In this document: positions 1 to 5,694 of the stretch, piece by piece
Position numbering within the stretch: the stretch's first letter is position 1
How the letters are laid out: every line of letters starts with the position of its first letter
Assembly: GCA_937863945.1 (NCBI GenBank)
Contig: CALMIB010000032.1
Coordinates: forward strand, 1-7,114
Source: an uncultured Longilinea sp.
GTDB taxonomy: Bacteria > Chloroflexota > Anaerolineae > Anaerolineales > Anaerolineaceae
DNA length: 7,114 nucleotides
Reading direction: 5' to 3'
Notes under the pieces: model-generated
The model's database searches: none
What the model was told of the DNA's origin: nothing
What the model saw: only the letters and a program-made list of their open reading frames with translations
Program-made: the position numbers and the translations under genes

Positions 1-936
1 ATGCCGGCAGGTGTAGCAGCCGCAGGCTGAATCGATGGGGCGTTCATCGCGCGCGTTGACCGCGTTCATCAGGTTGATGCGGCCGGTAAAGGTCATGGCG
101 GCCTGGTGGCGCGCCAGGCGCGTGGGCAGCACGCAGTCGAAAATATCCACACCGCGGCGGATGCCGTTGATCAAATCTTCCGGCGAGCCGACGCCCATCA
201 GGTAGCGGGGTTTATCCTCTGGCAGCACGGCGTCAACGACCTCCAGCATGGCGTTCATCTCTTGCTTGGTCTCGCCCACCGAAAGGCCGCCAATGGCATG
301 CCCGGGGAACCCCAGCGCGCTGATGAATTCGGCTGATTGGACGCGCAAATCTGGGAAGATGCCACCCTGCACAATGCCGAAGAGCGCCTGGTCGGGGCGC
401 GTTTTGGCGCGCAGGCAGCGTTCGGCCCAGGCGTGCGTACGGGCGACGGCGCGTTCATTGTAGGCGCGATCGTAGGGCGGCGCGCACTCGTCGAAGGCCA
501 TGATAATATCGGCGCCCAGTTTTTCCTCAATGGCGACGGCCGATTCGGGCGTGAAGCGGTGCGTTGATCCGTCGATGTGGCTCTTGAAGGTGACGCCTTC
601 ATCATCGATCTTGCGCATATCGGCCAGGGAGAAAACCTGGAAGCCGCCCGAGTCGGTCAGCATGGGGTGCGGCCACTGCATGAACCGGTGCAGCCCGCCC
701 ATTTCGGCCACCAGGTCGGCGCCGGGCCGCAGGTACAGGTGGTAGGTGTTCGAGAGCACCAGGCTGGCGCCGATTTCCTCGAGCTGGGCCGGCGTTACGG
801 CCTTGACGGTGGCCTGCGTGCCCACCGGCGCGAAAATGGGCGTGGGGATATCGCCGTGCGGCGTGTGAAAAACGCCGGCGCGGGCGCGGCCGTCGCGGGC
901 GAGCAGATCAAACTGGAAGGGTTGGGGTGCGTTCAA
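1..936 (-). CDS. tgt: tRNA-guanine transglycosylase (5' part, runs off left edge)
   Basis: This enzyme swaps guanine-34 in GUN anticodons for preQ1, the tRNA-modifying step of queuosine synthesis in the cytoplasm. The visible 312 codons are unbroken. DSGGF at 95-99 carries the aspartate matching the general acid/base (Asp89 in E. coli). FDEC at 148-151 has the cysteine typical of bacterial preQ1-using enzymes. GIVQGG (187-192) and GGLSVGE (216-222) form the base pocket. FDCVLPTR (266-273) supplies the nucleophile Asp267. The first three zinc cysteines are C305, C307 and C310; the last zinc ligand and roughly 60-80 C-terminal residues lie outside the window. The start is taken as TTG at 936-934: an in-frame TGA lies four codons upstream and no ATG or GTG lies between that TGA and the first conserved residues. 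No good Shine-Dalgarno precedes it. It is divergent from recJ. The identification is firm and the exact start is less so. Confidence 0.97.
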   Translation of the reverse strand, partial: MNAPQPFQFDLLARDGRARAGVFHTPHGDIPTPIFAPVGTQATVKAVTPAQLEEIGASLVLSNTYHLYLRPGADLVAEMGGLHRFMQWPHPMLTDSGGFQVFSLADMRKIDDEGVTFKSHIDGSTHRFTPESAVAIEEKLGADIIMAFDECAPPYDRAYNERAVARTHAWAERCLRAKTRPDQALFGIVQGGIFPDLRVQSAEFISALGFPGHAIGGLSVGETKQEMNAMLEVVDAVLPEDKPRYLMGVGSPEDLINGIRRGVDIFDCVLPTRLARHQAAMTFTGRINLMNAVNARDERPIDSACGCYTCRH

Positions 937-965
937 GTGAATGAATCAACCTTATGCGGGGTTGC

Positions 966-983
966 GCGTTGTTTGTTCAACGC
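966..983 (-). promoter_or_regulatory. Perfect inverted repeat in the tgt leader (hairpin or operator)
   Basis: GCGTTG and CAACGC form a perfect 6-bp inverted repeat separated by 6 bases. It begins about 3-4 bases downstream of the start site predicted from the TATAAT at 993-998. It could fold as a hairpin in the tgt leader RNA (loop AACAAA) or be a dyad bound by a repressor. It is not followed by a U-run, so it is not an intrinsic terminator. The geometry is seen directly; the function is inferred. Confidence 0.4.
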
Positions 984-992
984 CAGCAGGGA

Positions 993-998
993 ATTATA
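993..998 (-). promoter_or_regulatory. Candidate tgt promoter, -10 box
   Basis: A perfect TATAAT on the minus strand (ATTATA on the plus strand) lies 57 bases upstream of the TTG start of tgt. No good -35 is present at 17-18 bp spacing, and there is no TGn extension. The predicted start near 986 would give a leader of about 50 nt. It is supported by position and by being A/T-rich within GC-rich surroundings. Confidence 0.5.
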
Positions 999-1044
999 AC
1001 CCAGATTGCGGGGGCCCTGACGGCGAGCGGCAGCGGCGAGCGCC

Positions 1045-1073
1045 TTGCGGGAGAACCCGGCCGCGCTTATACT
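1045..1073 (+). promoter_or_regulatory. Candidate recJ promoter
   Basis: TTGCGG (1045-1050) and TATACT (1068-1073) are separated by exactly 17 bp. The -10 matches the consensus at five of six positions and the -35 at three of six (TTG). The predicted start near 1080 would give a leader of about 35 nt before the recJ ATG. It is divergent from the tgt promoter candidate, with the two -10 boxes about 70 bp apart. Confidence 0.5.
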
Positions 1074-1114
1074 TGGGAGACATAATTTGAAAAGAACCGG
1101 ATGGACAACCGCTG

Positions 1115-2818
1115 ATGCAACGTCAAAACGATAAGCGCTGGCATATCCCCGCTCCGCTTCCGCCGGAAGTGGACGCTGAACTGCACGATTTTCAACCCTA
1201 TTTACGGCAAATTCTCTTCAATCGCAACGTGCGTACCGCCGCGGAGGCGGTGGAGTATTTGAACTGCTCGGCTCCGCTGTCCGATCCCTTTCTGTTGATG
1301 GATATGGACCGGACGGTGGAGCGGCTCTGGCGCGCCATCGACGGCGGCGAGCCCGTGGCGATCTACGGCGATTACGACGTGGACGGGGTGACCGCGACCG
1401 CCCTGATGGTGGAGGTGCTGCGTGCCCTGGGCGGCAACGCCGAGGCGTACATCCCCAACCGCTTCGATGAAGGCTACGGCTTGAACAATGAAGCCCTGGA
1501 TGTGCTGGCGGAGCGCGGTTTCCGCGTGGTGCTGACGGTGGACTGCGGCATCCGCTCGCCGCGCGAGGCCGAACATGCCCGCGCGTTGGGCCTGGATTTG
1601 ATCATCAGCGACCACCACATGCCGAAGGATGATCTGCCGGATGCGCTGGCGGTGATTTGCCAGAAGCGCGACAACGACCCTTACCCGGAAAAAAACCTGG
1701 CCGGCGTTGGGCTGGCGTACAAGATCACCCAGGGATTGCTGCAACACCGCCCGGTGGAAGGCGTGCTGGCGGAACAATGGCTGGACCTGGTGGCGCTGGG
1801 CACCGTGGCGGACGTGGTGCCGTTGACCGGTGAAAACCGCGTGATGGTGCGGCAGGGGCTGCGCCAGATGCGCCTCGCGCAGCGGCAGGGACTGCTCTCG
1901 CTGGCGCAGGCGGCCGGGGTGGATCTGCGCCGGGTCAATGCTGTGGATATTGGCTTCCGGTTGGGGCCGCGCCTGAACGCTGCCGGGCGGCTTGAATCGG
2001 CCCTGCAGGCCTATGAACTGCTGGTCACCGATGATTTGCTCCAGGCGGGCTACCTGGCGCAAAAGCTGGACGATCAAAACAAAGACCGCCAGCGGTTGAC
2101 CCAGGAGATGCAGGAGCGGGCGGAGGAGTTGCTCGGCGAGGAGGAAGGTTACATCCTGATCGCCTGTGATGAGCAGTTTAATCCCGGCGTGGTGGGGCTG
2201 GTGGCTGCCAAGTTGACCGAGAGCTATTACCGCCCGGCGGTCGCCGGGCAGATTGGCGAGGAATTCACGCGCGCCTCGTGCCGCTCGATCGCCGAGTTTC
2301 ACATCACCCGCGCGCTGGATGAATGCGCGGATTTGTTCGTGCGCCACGGCGGCCACGCTGCTGCGGCGGGATTCACCATTCGCAACGAAAATATGGACGC
2401 GCTGCGCCAACGCCTGGGCGAAATTGCCCGGCGGGAGCTGGAAGGGTTGGACCTGCGGCCCATGCTGCGGGCCGATCTGGAAATCCCGCTGGCGCTGATG
2501 CGGCCTTCCTACCTGGAAGAGATCGAGATGCTTCAGCCGACCGGCATGGGCAACCCGGACGCTGTGTTTGTTTCGCGGCGCGTGCAAGTGGTCAACGCGC
2601 GCACAGTTGGTTCCGAGGCGAACCACCTCCGCCTGACCGTCAAGGACGGCGGCGTGACGTACGCCGCGATCGCTTTCCGGCAGGGGCATTGGGCCGGCAA
2701 CTTGCCAACTTTCATCGACCTGATGTACACCTACGAGTTAAACGTGTACAACGGCCAAAGGTCGATGCAGTTGAATGTGATCGATTTGAAGCCGTCGGAA
2801 GAAAAGAACCCCGCCTAA
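1115..2818 (+). CDS. recJ: Single-stranded-DNA-specific exonuclease RecJ
   Basis: RecJ degrades single-stranded DNA 5' to 3' in recombination, mismatch and base-excision repair, using Mn/Mg bound by the DHH core. All DHH motifs are present: GDYDVDG at 85-91, TVDCG at 141-145, the DHH triad at 166-168, and ALGTVADVVPL at 227-237 with D233. The link to DHHA1 holds GPRLNAAGR (284-292). The DHHA1 domain shows NPGVVG (356-361), SCRS (388-391) and the GGHAAAAG nucleic-acid-binding loop (412-419). A C-terminal OB-type domain begins near PTGMGNP (475-481). At 567 residues it is close to E. coli RecJ (577) and appears intact. ATG 1115 is the only usual start after the in-frame TGA at 1088-1090. It has only a weak GGA about 13 bases upstream, and it overlaps a four-codon ORF by one base. 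Its stop overlaps the stop of the opposing glycosyltransferase gene. Confidence 0.97.
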   Translation: MQRQNDKRWHIPAPLPPEVDAELHDFQPYLRQILFNRNVRTAAEAVEYLNCSAPLSDPFLLMDMDRTVERLWRAIDGGEPVAIYGDYDVDGVTATALMVEVLRALGGNAEAYIPNRFDEGYGLNNEALDVLAERGFRVVLTVDCGIRSPREAEHARALGLDLIISDHHMPKDDLPDALAVICQKRDNDPYPEKNLAGVGLAYKITQGLLQHRPVEGVLAEQWLDLVALGTVADVVPLTGENRVMVRQGLRQMRLAQRQGLLSLAQAAGVDLRRVNAVDIGFRLGPRLNAAGRLESALQAYELLVTDDLLQAGYLAQKLDDQNKDRQRLTQEMQERAEELLGEEEGYILIACDEQFNPGVVGLVAAKLTESYYRPAVAGQIGEEFTRASCRSIAEFHITRALDECADLFVRHGGHAAAAGFTIRNENMDALRQRLGEIARRELEGLDLRPMLRADLEIPLALMRPSYLEEIEMLQPTGMGNPDAVFVSRRVQVVNARTVGSEANHLRLTVKDGGVTYAAIAFRQGHWAGNLPTFIDLMYTYELNVYNGQRSMQLNVIDLKPSEEKNPA

Positions 2819-3507
2819 TCCACGAAGCGGTATTTAATCAACGTCCACAGGGCAATGAAGCCGTCCCAGGCTTTGATCTTCTTGCCCTCGGTGTATTCGC
2901 GCGGGTTAAAGCGGATGGGCACTTCGTAGATGCGGATGTGACGTTTGAGCACCTTGGCGGTGAATTCCGGTTCAAAATCAAAACGCCGCGCGTGGAGTGG
3001 AATATCCTTCACCTTTTCGCGCTTGAAAACCTTGTAGCCGGTTTCCATATCGCTGAGGATGTTGTTGTACAGGAAGTTCGTGACGAAGGTCAGGATCTTA
3101 TTGGCGACCATGTTCCAAAACAGGATCGGCCGGCGGGCGCCGCCCAGGAAACGCGAGCCGTAAACAATATCGGCAATGCCTTCTTCGATCGGGCGCAGCA
3201 GATCGGGGTAATCGCGCGGGTCGTATTCGAGGTCGGCGTCCTGGATGATGATCACATCGCCGCGGGCGTTTTGGATGCCCGTGCGCACCGCCGCGCCTTT
3301 GCCCAGGTTGCGGGGGTGCATCATGACGCGAACAGCCCCCTGGCCGTCCATACTCTGTAGAATCTCACGCGTGCCATCCACGGATCCGTCGTCGACGATG
3401 AGAATTTCAGATGCGACGGCTTGTTTTTCAACGCGCCGCACGCATTCCTGGATGGTTTTGCTCTCGTTATAGGCTGGTATGATGACTGTAATCTGCATGT
3501 AAGGCAT
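2815..3507 (-). CDS. GT2 glycosyltransferase, polyprenyl-phosphate mannose/glucose synthase-like
   Basis: This is a DPM1-type family 2 glycosyltransferase, expected to transfer a sugar from a nucleotide sugar to a polyprenyl phosphate at the cytoplasmic face of the membrane. The GT-A fold motifs are VIIPAYNE (8-15), VDDGS (38-42), NLGKGAA (67-73), the metal-binding QDADLEYDP (89-97), GSRF (117-120), METGYKVF (154-161), FEPE (178-181) and YTEGKKI (205-211). There is no C-terminal transmembrane segment, so it is the short soluble DPM1 type (human DPM1 is about 260 residues) and not the DPM1-DPM3 fusion or GtrB type. Donor and lipid acceptor cannot be read from the sequence. Two starts are possible: ATG 3507 (230 aa) and ATG 3498 (227 aa, starting MQITVIIPAYNE). 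A good promoter has its -10 over ATG 3507, so 3498 may be the true start on a leaderless mRNA. No Shine-Dalgarno is visible for either. Confidence 0.92.
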   Translation of the reverse strand: MPYMQITVIIPAYNESKTIQECVRRVEKQAVASEILIVDDGSVDGTREILQSMDGQGAVRVMMHPRNLGKGAAVRTGIQNARGDVIIIQDADLEYDPRDYPDLLRPIEEGIADIVYGSRFLGGARRPILFWNMVANKILTFVTNFLYNNILSDMETGYKVFKREKVKDIPLHARRFDFEPEFTAKVLKRHIRIYEVPIRFNPREYTEGKKIKAWDGFIALWTLIKYRFVD

Positions 3508-3534
3508 TATACGGTTGGACGGTCAGGTCATCAA
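3506..3534 (-). promoter_or_regulatory. Candidate promoter of the GT2 gene, overlapping its first ATG
   Basis: On the minus strand, TTGATG (3534-3529) and a perfect TATAAT (3511-3506) are spaced exactly 17 bp apart. This is the best sigma70-type match in the window. The last two bases of the -10 are the first two bases of ATG 3507. Seven bases after the -10 comes the A of ATG 3498, the expected transcription start. The arrangement points to a leaderless transcript starting at the internal ATG. Confidence 0.6.
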
Positions 3535-3544
3535 GGGTAAGGCA

Positions 3545-3553
3545 TGCTATAAT
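3545..3553 (+). promoter_or_regulatory. Candidate extended -10 promoter of the AAA+ operon
   Basis: TGCTATAAT combines a perfect TATAAT (3548-3553) with the TGn extension. No good -35 lies 16-18 bp upstream, which is common for extended -10 promoters. The predicted start near 3560 would give a leader of about 44 nt. Its -35 region would share bases with the -35 box of the divergent glycosyltransferase promoter. Confidence 0.6.
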
Positions 3554-3560
3554 CTGTTGT

Positions 3561-3575
3561 GCAGGCTTTGCCTGC
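3561..3575 (+). promoter_or_regulatory. 5'-end hairpin of the AAA+ operon leader
   Basis: GCAGGC-TTT-GCCTGC is a perfect 6-bp stem with a 3-base loop, beginning at the predicted +1/+2. T-rich sequence (TGTTTGATTTT) follows, so it resembles a weak intrinsic terminator. It sits too close to the start site to terminate that transcript. A 5' stabilising hairpin, an operator dyad, or a barrier to read-through from upstream are the remaining options. Confidence 0.45.
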
Positions 3576-3591
3576 TGTTTGATTTTGACTG

Positions 3592-3596
3592 GGAGG
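3592..3596 (+). promoter_or_regulatory. Strong Shine-Dalgarno of the AAA+ gene
   Basis: GGAGG within GGGAGGGAA lies 7 bases before ATG 3604. It fixes that start and contrasts with the missing Shine-Dalgarno of the divergent glycosyltransferase gene. Confidence 0.75.
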
Positions 3597-3603
3597 GAAT
3601 GCT

Positions 3604-4938
3604 ATGACAAAAGTGCCCATCCGCCAAACTGCTCCGCAAGTGCACACGGGGACCTTTTTCCCGCCGCCCATCACGCGCGTTGATGATACCGGTCTGTCAC
3701 CGCTCTGGCTGCAAGACCTGGTGTTGAAAATCATGTATTTCCAGGGGTATTTAACCGGTTTTAAAATTGCCGAAGAAATTGCGCTGCCCTTCACCGGCGT
3801 GATCGACCAAATTCTGGAAGCGCTCAAACGGGAAAAATTGGTTGAGGTGCGCTCTTCGCAGATGGGGTTGGGCGAAGGGGCTTATCTGTTTGCCATTACC
3901 GGCGCCGGCATTGCCCGCGCGCGCGAAGCGCTGGAGCGCAGCCAGTACGCCGGCCCTGCGCCTGTGCCGATCAGCGTGTACAACGAGGCCATCCGGCGGC
4001 AAAGCCGCGGCCGCGTGCAGGTTACCAACCGCGTGATGCGCCAGGTGCTGGCCAACCTGGTGCTGCCCGAAAAAGCCTTCCAGCGCCTGGGCCCGGCCGT
4101 GAACTCGGGCACATCCATGTTCATCTTTGGCCCGCCCGGAAATGGCAAGACCAGCCTGGCCCGGGCGATTGGCAACCTTGTGCTCAGCCAGAATATGTAC
4201 ATCCCGTACGCCATTTACGTGGACGGCCAGGTGATCAAGGTGTTTGATTCGGTCAACCATCAACTGGCCACCGATGAAGATACCCCACCCACCGGCACCG
4301 GCGCGCTGCGCACCGGCGCCCGCCGCGATCCGCGCTGGGTGCGCATCAAACGGCCGTTCATTGTGACGGGCGGCGAGCTGACCCTGGCCGGGTTGGACCT
4401 GGTTTTCGACGATACGCTCAAATATTATGAAGCGCCGTTCCAGGTCAAGGCCAACGGCGGCATCCTGTTGATCGACGACTTCGGCCGCCAGCAGGTGCGC
4501 CCGCGCGATCTGTTGAACCGCTGGATTGTGCCGCTGGAGAACCGCATCGATTACCTGGCGCTGCACACCGGGCGCAAAATTGAAGTGCCTTTCGACGTGC
4601 TGGTGATGTTCTCCACCAATCTGCCCCCCAAGGACCTGGTCGATGAGGCCTTCTTGCGGCGCCTGCGTCACAAGATCGAAGTCGGCGATCCATCCTACGA
4701 GGATTACCGCGAGATCTTCCGCCGCGTAGCCGCCACCAAGGGCGTGGTGTACAGCGACCAGGGTCTGGCTTACCTGTTGCAGGAATGGTATATCAAGCGC
4801 AATCGCAAATTGCGCGCCTCGCATCCCCGCGACCTGTGCGACCAAATCATCGATATTGCCCGCTATGTGGGCACCGAACCCACCATGTCGCGTGAATTGA
4901 TTGACCGGGCGGCGGAGTCGTATTTCGTGGAATTGTAG
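3604..4938 (+). CDS. AAA+ ATPase with N-terminal winged-helix-like domain, function unknown
   Basis: This is a 444-residue soluble protein with no signal peptide or membrane segment. Residues about 35-110 look like a winged helix: helices around LQDLVLKIMYFQG and KIAEEIAL, a likely recognition helix TGVIDQILEALKREKL, then a wing ending in FAITGAGIARAREAL. A linker (117-165) contains GPAPVPISVY. The AAA+ core has Walker A GPPGNGKTS (176-184, K182), Walker B ILLIDDFG (287-294, D291/D292), a sensor-1-like STN (337-339) and a possible arginine finger in RRLRHK (352-357). HPRD (407-410) may hold the sensor-2 arginine. About 100 residues separate Walker A from Walker B, with a distinctive GGELTLAGLDLVF segment (256-268) and KANGG just before Walker B. 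I know of similar uncharacterised AAA proteins in other phyla but no assigned role. It leads a tight operon. A remodelling or regulatory ATPase is plausible; DNA binding is inferred from fold only. Confidence 0.88.
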   Translation: MTKVPIRQTAPQVHTGTFFPPPITRVDDTGLSPLWLQDLVLKIMYFQGYLTGFKIAEEIALPFTGVIDQILEALKREKLVEVRSSQMGLGEGAYLFAITGAGIARAREALERSQYAGPAPVPISVYNEAIRRQSRGRVQVTNRVMRQVLANLVLPEKAFQRLGPAVNSGTSMFIFGPPGNGKTSLARAIGNLVLSQNMYIPYAIYVDGQVIKVFDSVNHQLATDEDTPPTGTGALRTGARRDPRWVRIKRPFIVTGGELTLAGLDLVFDDTLKYYEAPFQVKANGGILLIDDFGRQQVRPRDLLNRWIVPLENRIDYLALHTGRKIEVPFDVLVMFSTNLPPKDLVDEAFLRRLRHKIEVGDPSYEDYREIFRRVAATKGVVYSDQGLAYLLQEWYIKRNRKLRASHPRDLCDQIIDIARYVGTEPTMSRELIDRAAESYFVEL

Positions 4939-4941
4939 GCG

Positions 4942-5694
4942 ATGCTGCCGCCACTCCCCAAACCGCTATTGCTGGCCCACCGGGGGGCCTCTGCCTGCGC
5001 GCCCGAAAACACGCTGGCAGCGTTTCAGTTGGCCATGCAGCAGGGCGCGCACGGCGTCGAATTGGACGCGAAATTGAGCGCGGACGGTGAAATGGTCGTG
5101 ATGCATGATGACAGCGTGGATCGAACCACGAACGGCTGCGGCAAGGTGAATGAATTGCCGTTGGCCGCGCTGCGCGAGTTGCGGCCCGGCGGCCGGTTCA
5201 GCGACCGCTTCCCCGAAGAGAAAATCCCCACCCTGATTGAAGTCCTGGAGACCCTGGGCCGCCAGGCTATCATCAACATCGAATTGACCAATTATTCTTC
5301 CCCGCGCGACGGTTTGCCCGAGTTGGCCGCCGGGTTGGTTGAGAGAATGGAAATGCAGGCAAACGTCCTGTTCAGTTCTTTTTTGCCTGCCAACCTGAAG
5401 CGAGTGCGGCGCAGGCTGCCGCAGGCGCGTGTGGCAATTCTGGCTTTGCCGGGATTGGCGGGCTGGCCCGGGCGCGGATGGTTCGGCCGGAGCGCTGCGC
5501 CGGAGATCGTGCATCCGCATCACAGCAATGTCACCCCCACATTTGTGCAGCAGGAACACGCGCGCGGCCGGCGGGTACACGCCTGGACGGTCAACGACCC
5601 TCGCGCAGCACGCGCATTTTTGTTGATGGGAATCGACGGTTTGATCAGCGATGATCCGCCGGCGGTGTTAAAGGTGATGGAGGAATTGGCATGA
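4942..5694 (+). CDS. Glycerophosphodiester phosphodiesterase family protein
   Basis: Family members hydrolyse glycerophosphodiesters to glycerol-3-phosphate and an alcohol, recycling phospholipid head groups. The protein is a single GDPD TIM barrel of 250 residues, close to E. coli UgpQ, with no signal peptide, so it is cytoplasmic. Catalytic and metal motifs are HRG (13-15), PENT (21-24), VELDAKLSADGE (39-50) with E40 and D42, MHDDSVDRTT (54-63) with H55, and NIEL (112-115) with E114. The C-terminal barrel strands carry HAWTVND (213-219) and DGLISDDP (232-239). Most GDPDs have a lysine two residues after the NIE glutamate; here that residue is Thr116, in NIELTNY. The gene begins 3 bases after the AAA+ stop, with only a weak GGAA upstream (4929-4932), so coupled translation is likely. 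Its stop overlaps the next start (ATGA). The family is firm; the substrate is unknown. Confidence 0.93.
   Translation: MLPPLPKPLLLAHRGASACAPENTLAAFQLAMQQGAHGVELDAKLSADGEMVVMHDDSVDRTTNGCGKVNELPLAALRELRPGGRFSDRFPEEKIPTLIEVLETLGRQAIINIELTNYSSPRDGLPELAAGLVERMEMQANVLFSSFLPANLKRVRRRLPQARVAILALPGLAGWPGRGWFGRSAAPEIVHPHHSNVTPTFVQQEHARGRRVHAWTVNDPRAARAFLLMGIDGLISDDPPAVLKVMEELA
5679..5683 (+). promoter_or_regulatory. Shine-Dalgarno of the dehydratase gene
   Basis: GGAGG lies 7 bases upstream of ATG 5691, inside the end of the phosphodiesterase gene. It supports the start that overlaps the upstream stop codon. Confidence 0.7.

Noticed and set aside
937..992. preQ1 riboswitch in the tgt leader
   Set aside because: The leader has a hairpin but lacks the class I layout of a C-rich loop pairing with an A-rich tail beside the ribosome-binding site. 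The resemblance is by context only.
577..999. 140-codon plus-strand frame opposite tgt
   Set aside because: The minus strand encodes continuous Tgt sequence through its catalytic motifs. The plus-strand frame is a shadow.
1202..2689. 495-codon open frame antisense to recJ
   Set aside because: It lies wholly inside recJ, whose motifs are complete. Its product is rich in Gln, His, Arg and Ala without domains, as expected of a GC-rich shadow frame.
2323..3360. 345-codon plus-strand frame spanning the recJ end and the glycosyltransferase
   Set aside because: It overlaps two well-supported genes in other frames or on the other strand and shows no recognisable domain.
3561..3588. Intrinsic terminator
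   Set aside because: The stem and T-rich tail look right, but no plus-strand gene ends just upstream and it lies at the predicted start of the AAA+ transcript.
4296..4319. Direct repeat CACCGGCGC (4296-4304 and 4311-4319) in the AAA+ gene
   Set aside because: It is in frame and encodes the TGTGALRTGA turn. GC-rich codon use explains it and there are only two copies.
3751..4845. 364-codon frame antisense to the AAA+ gene
   Set aside because: The plus strand encodes clear Walker A and Walker B motifs. The antisense product is low-complexity and motif-free.
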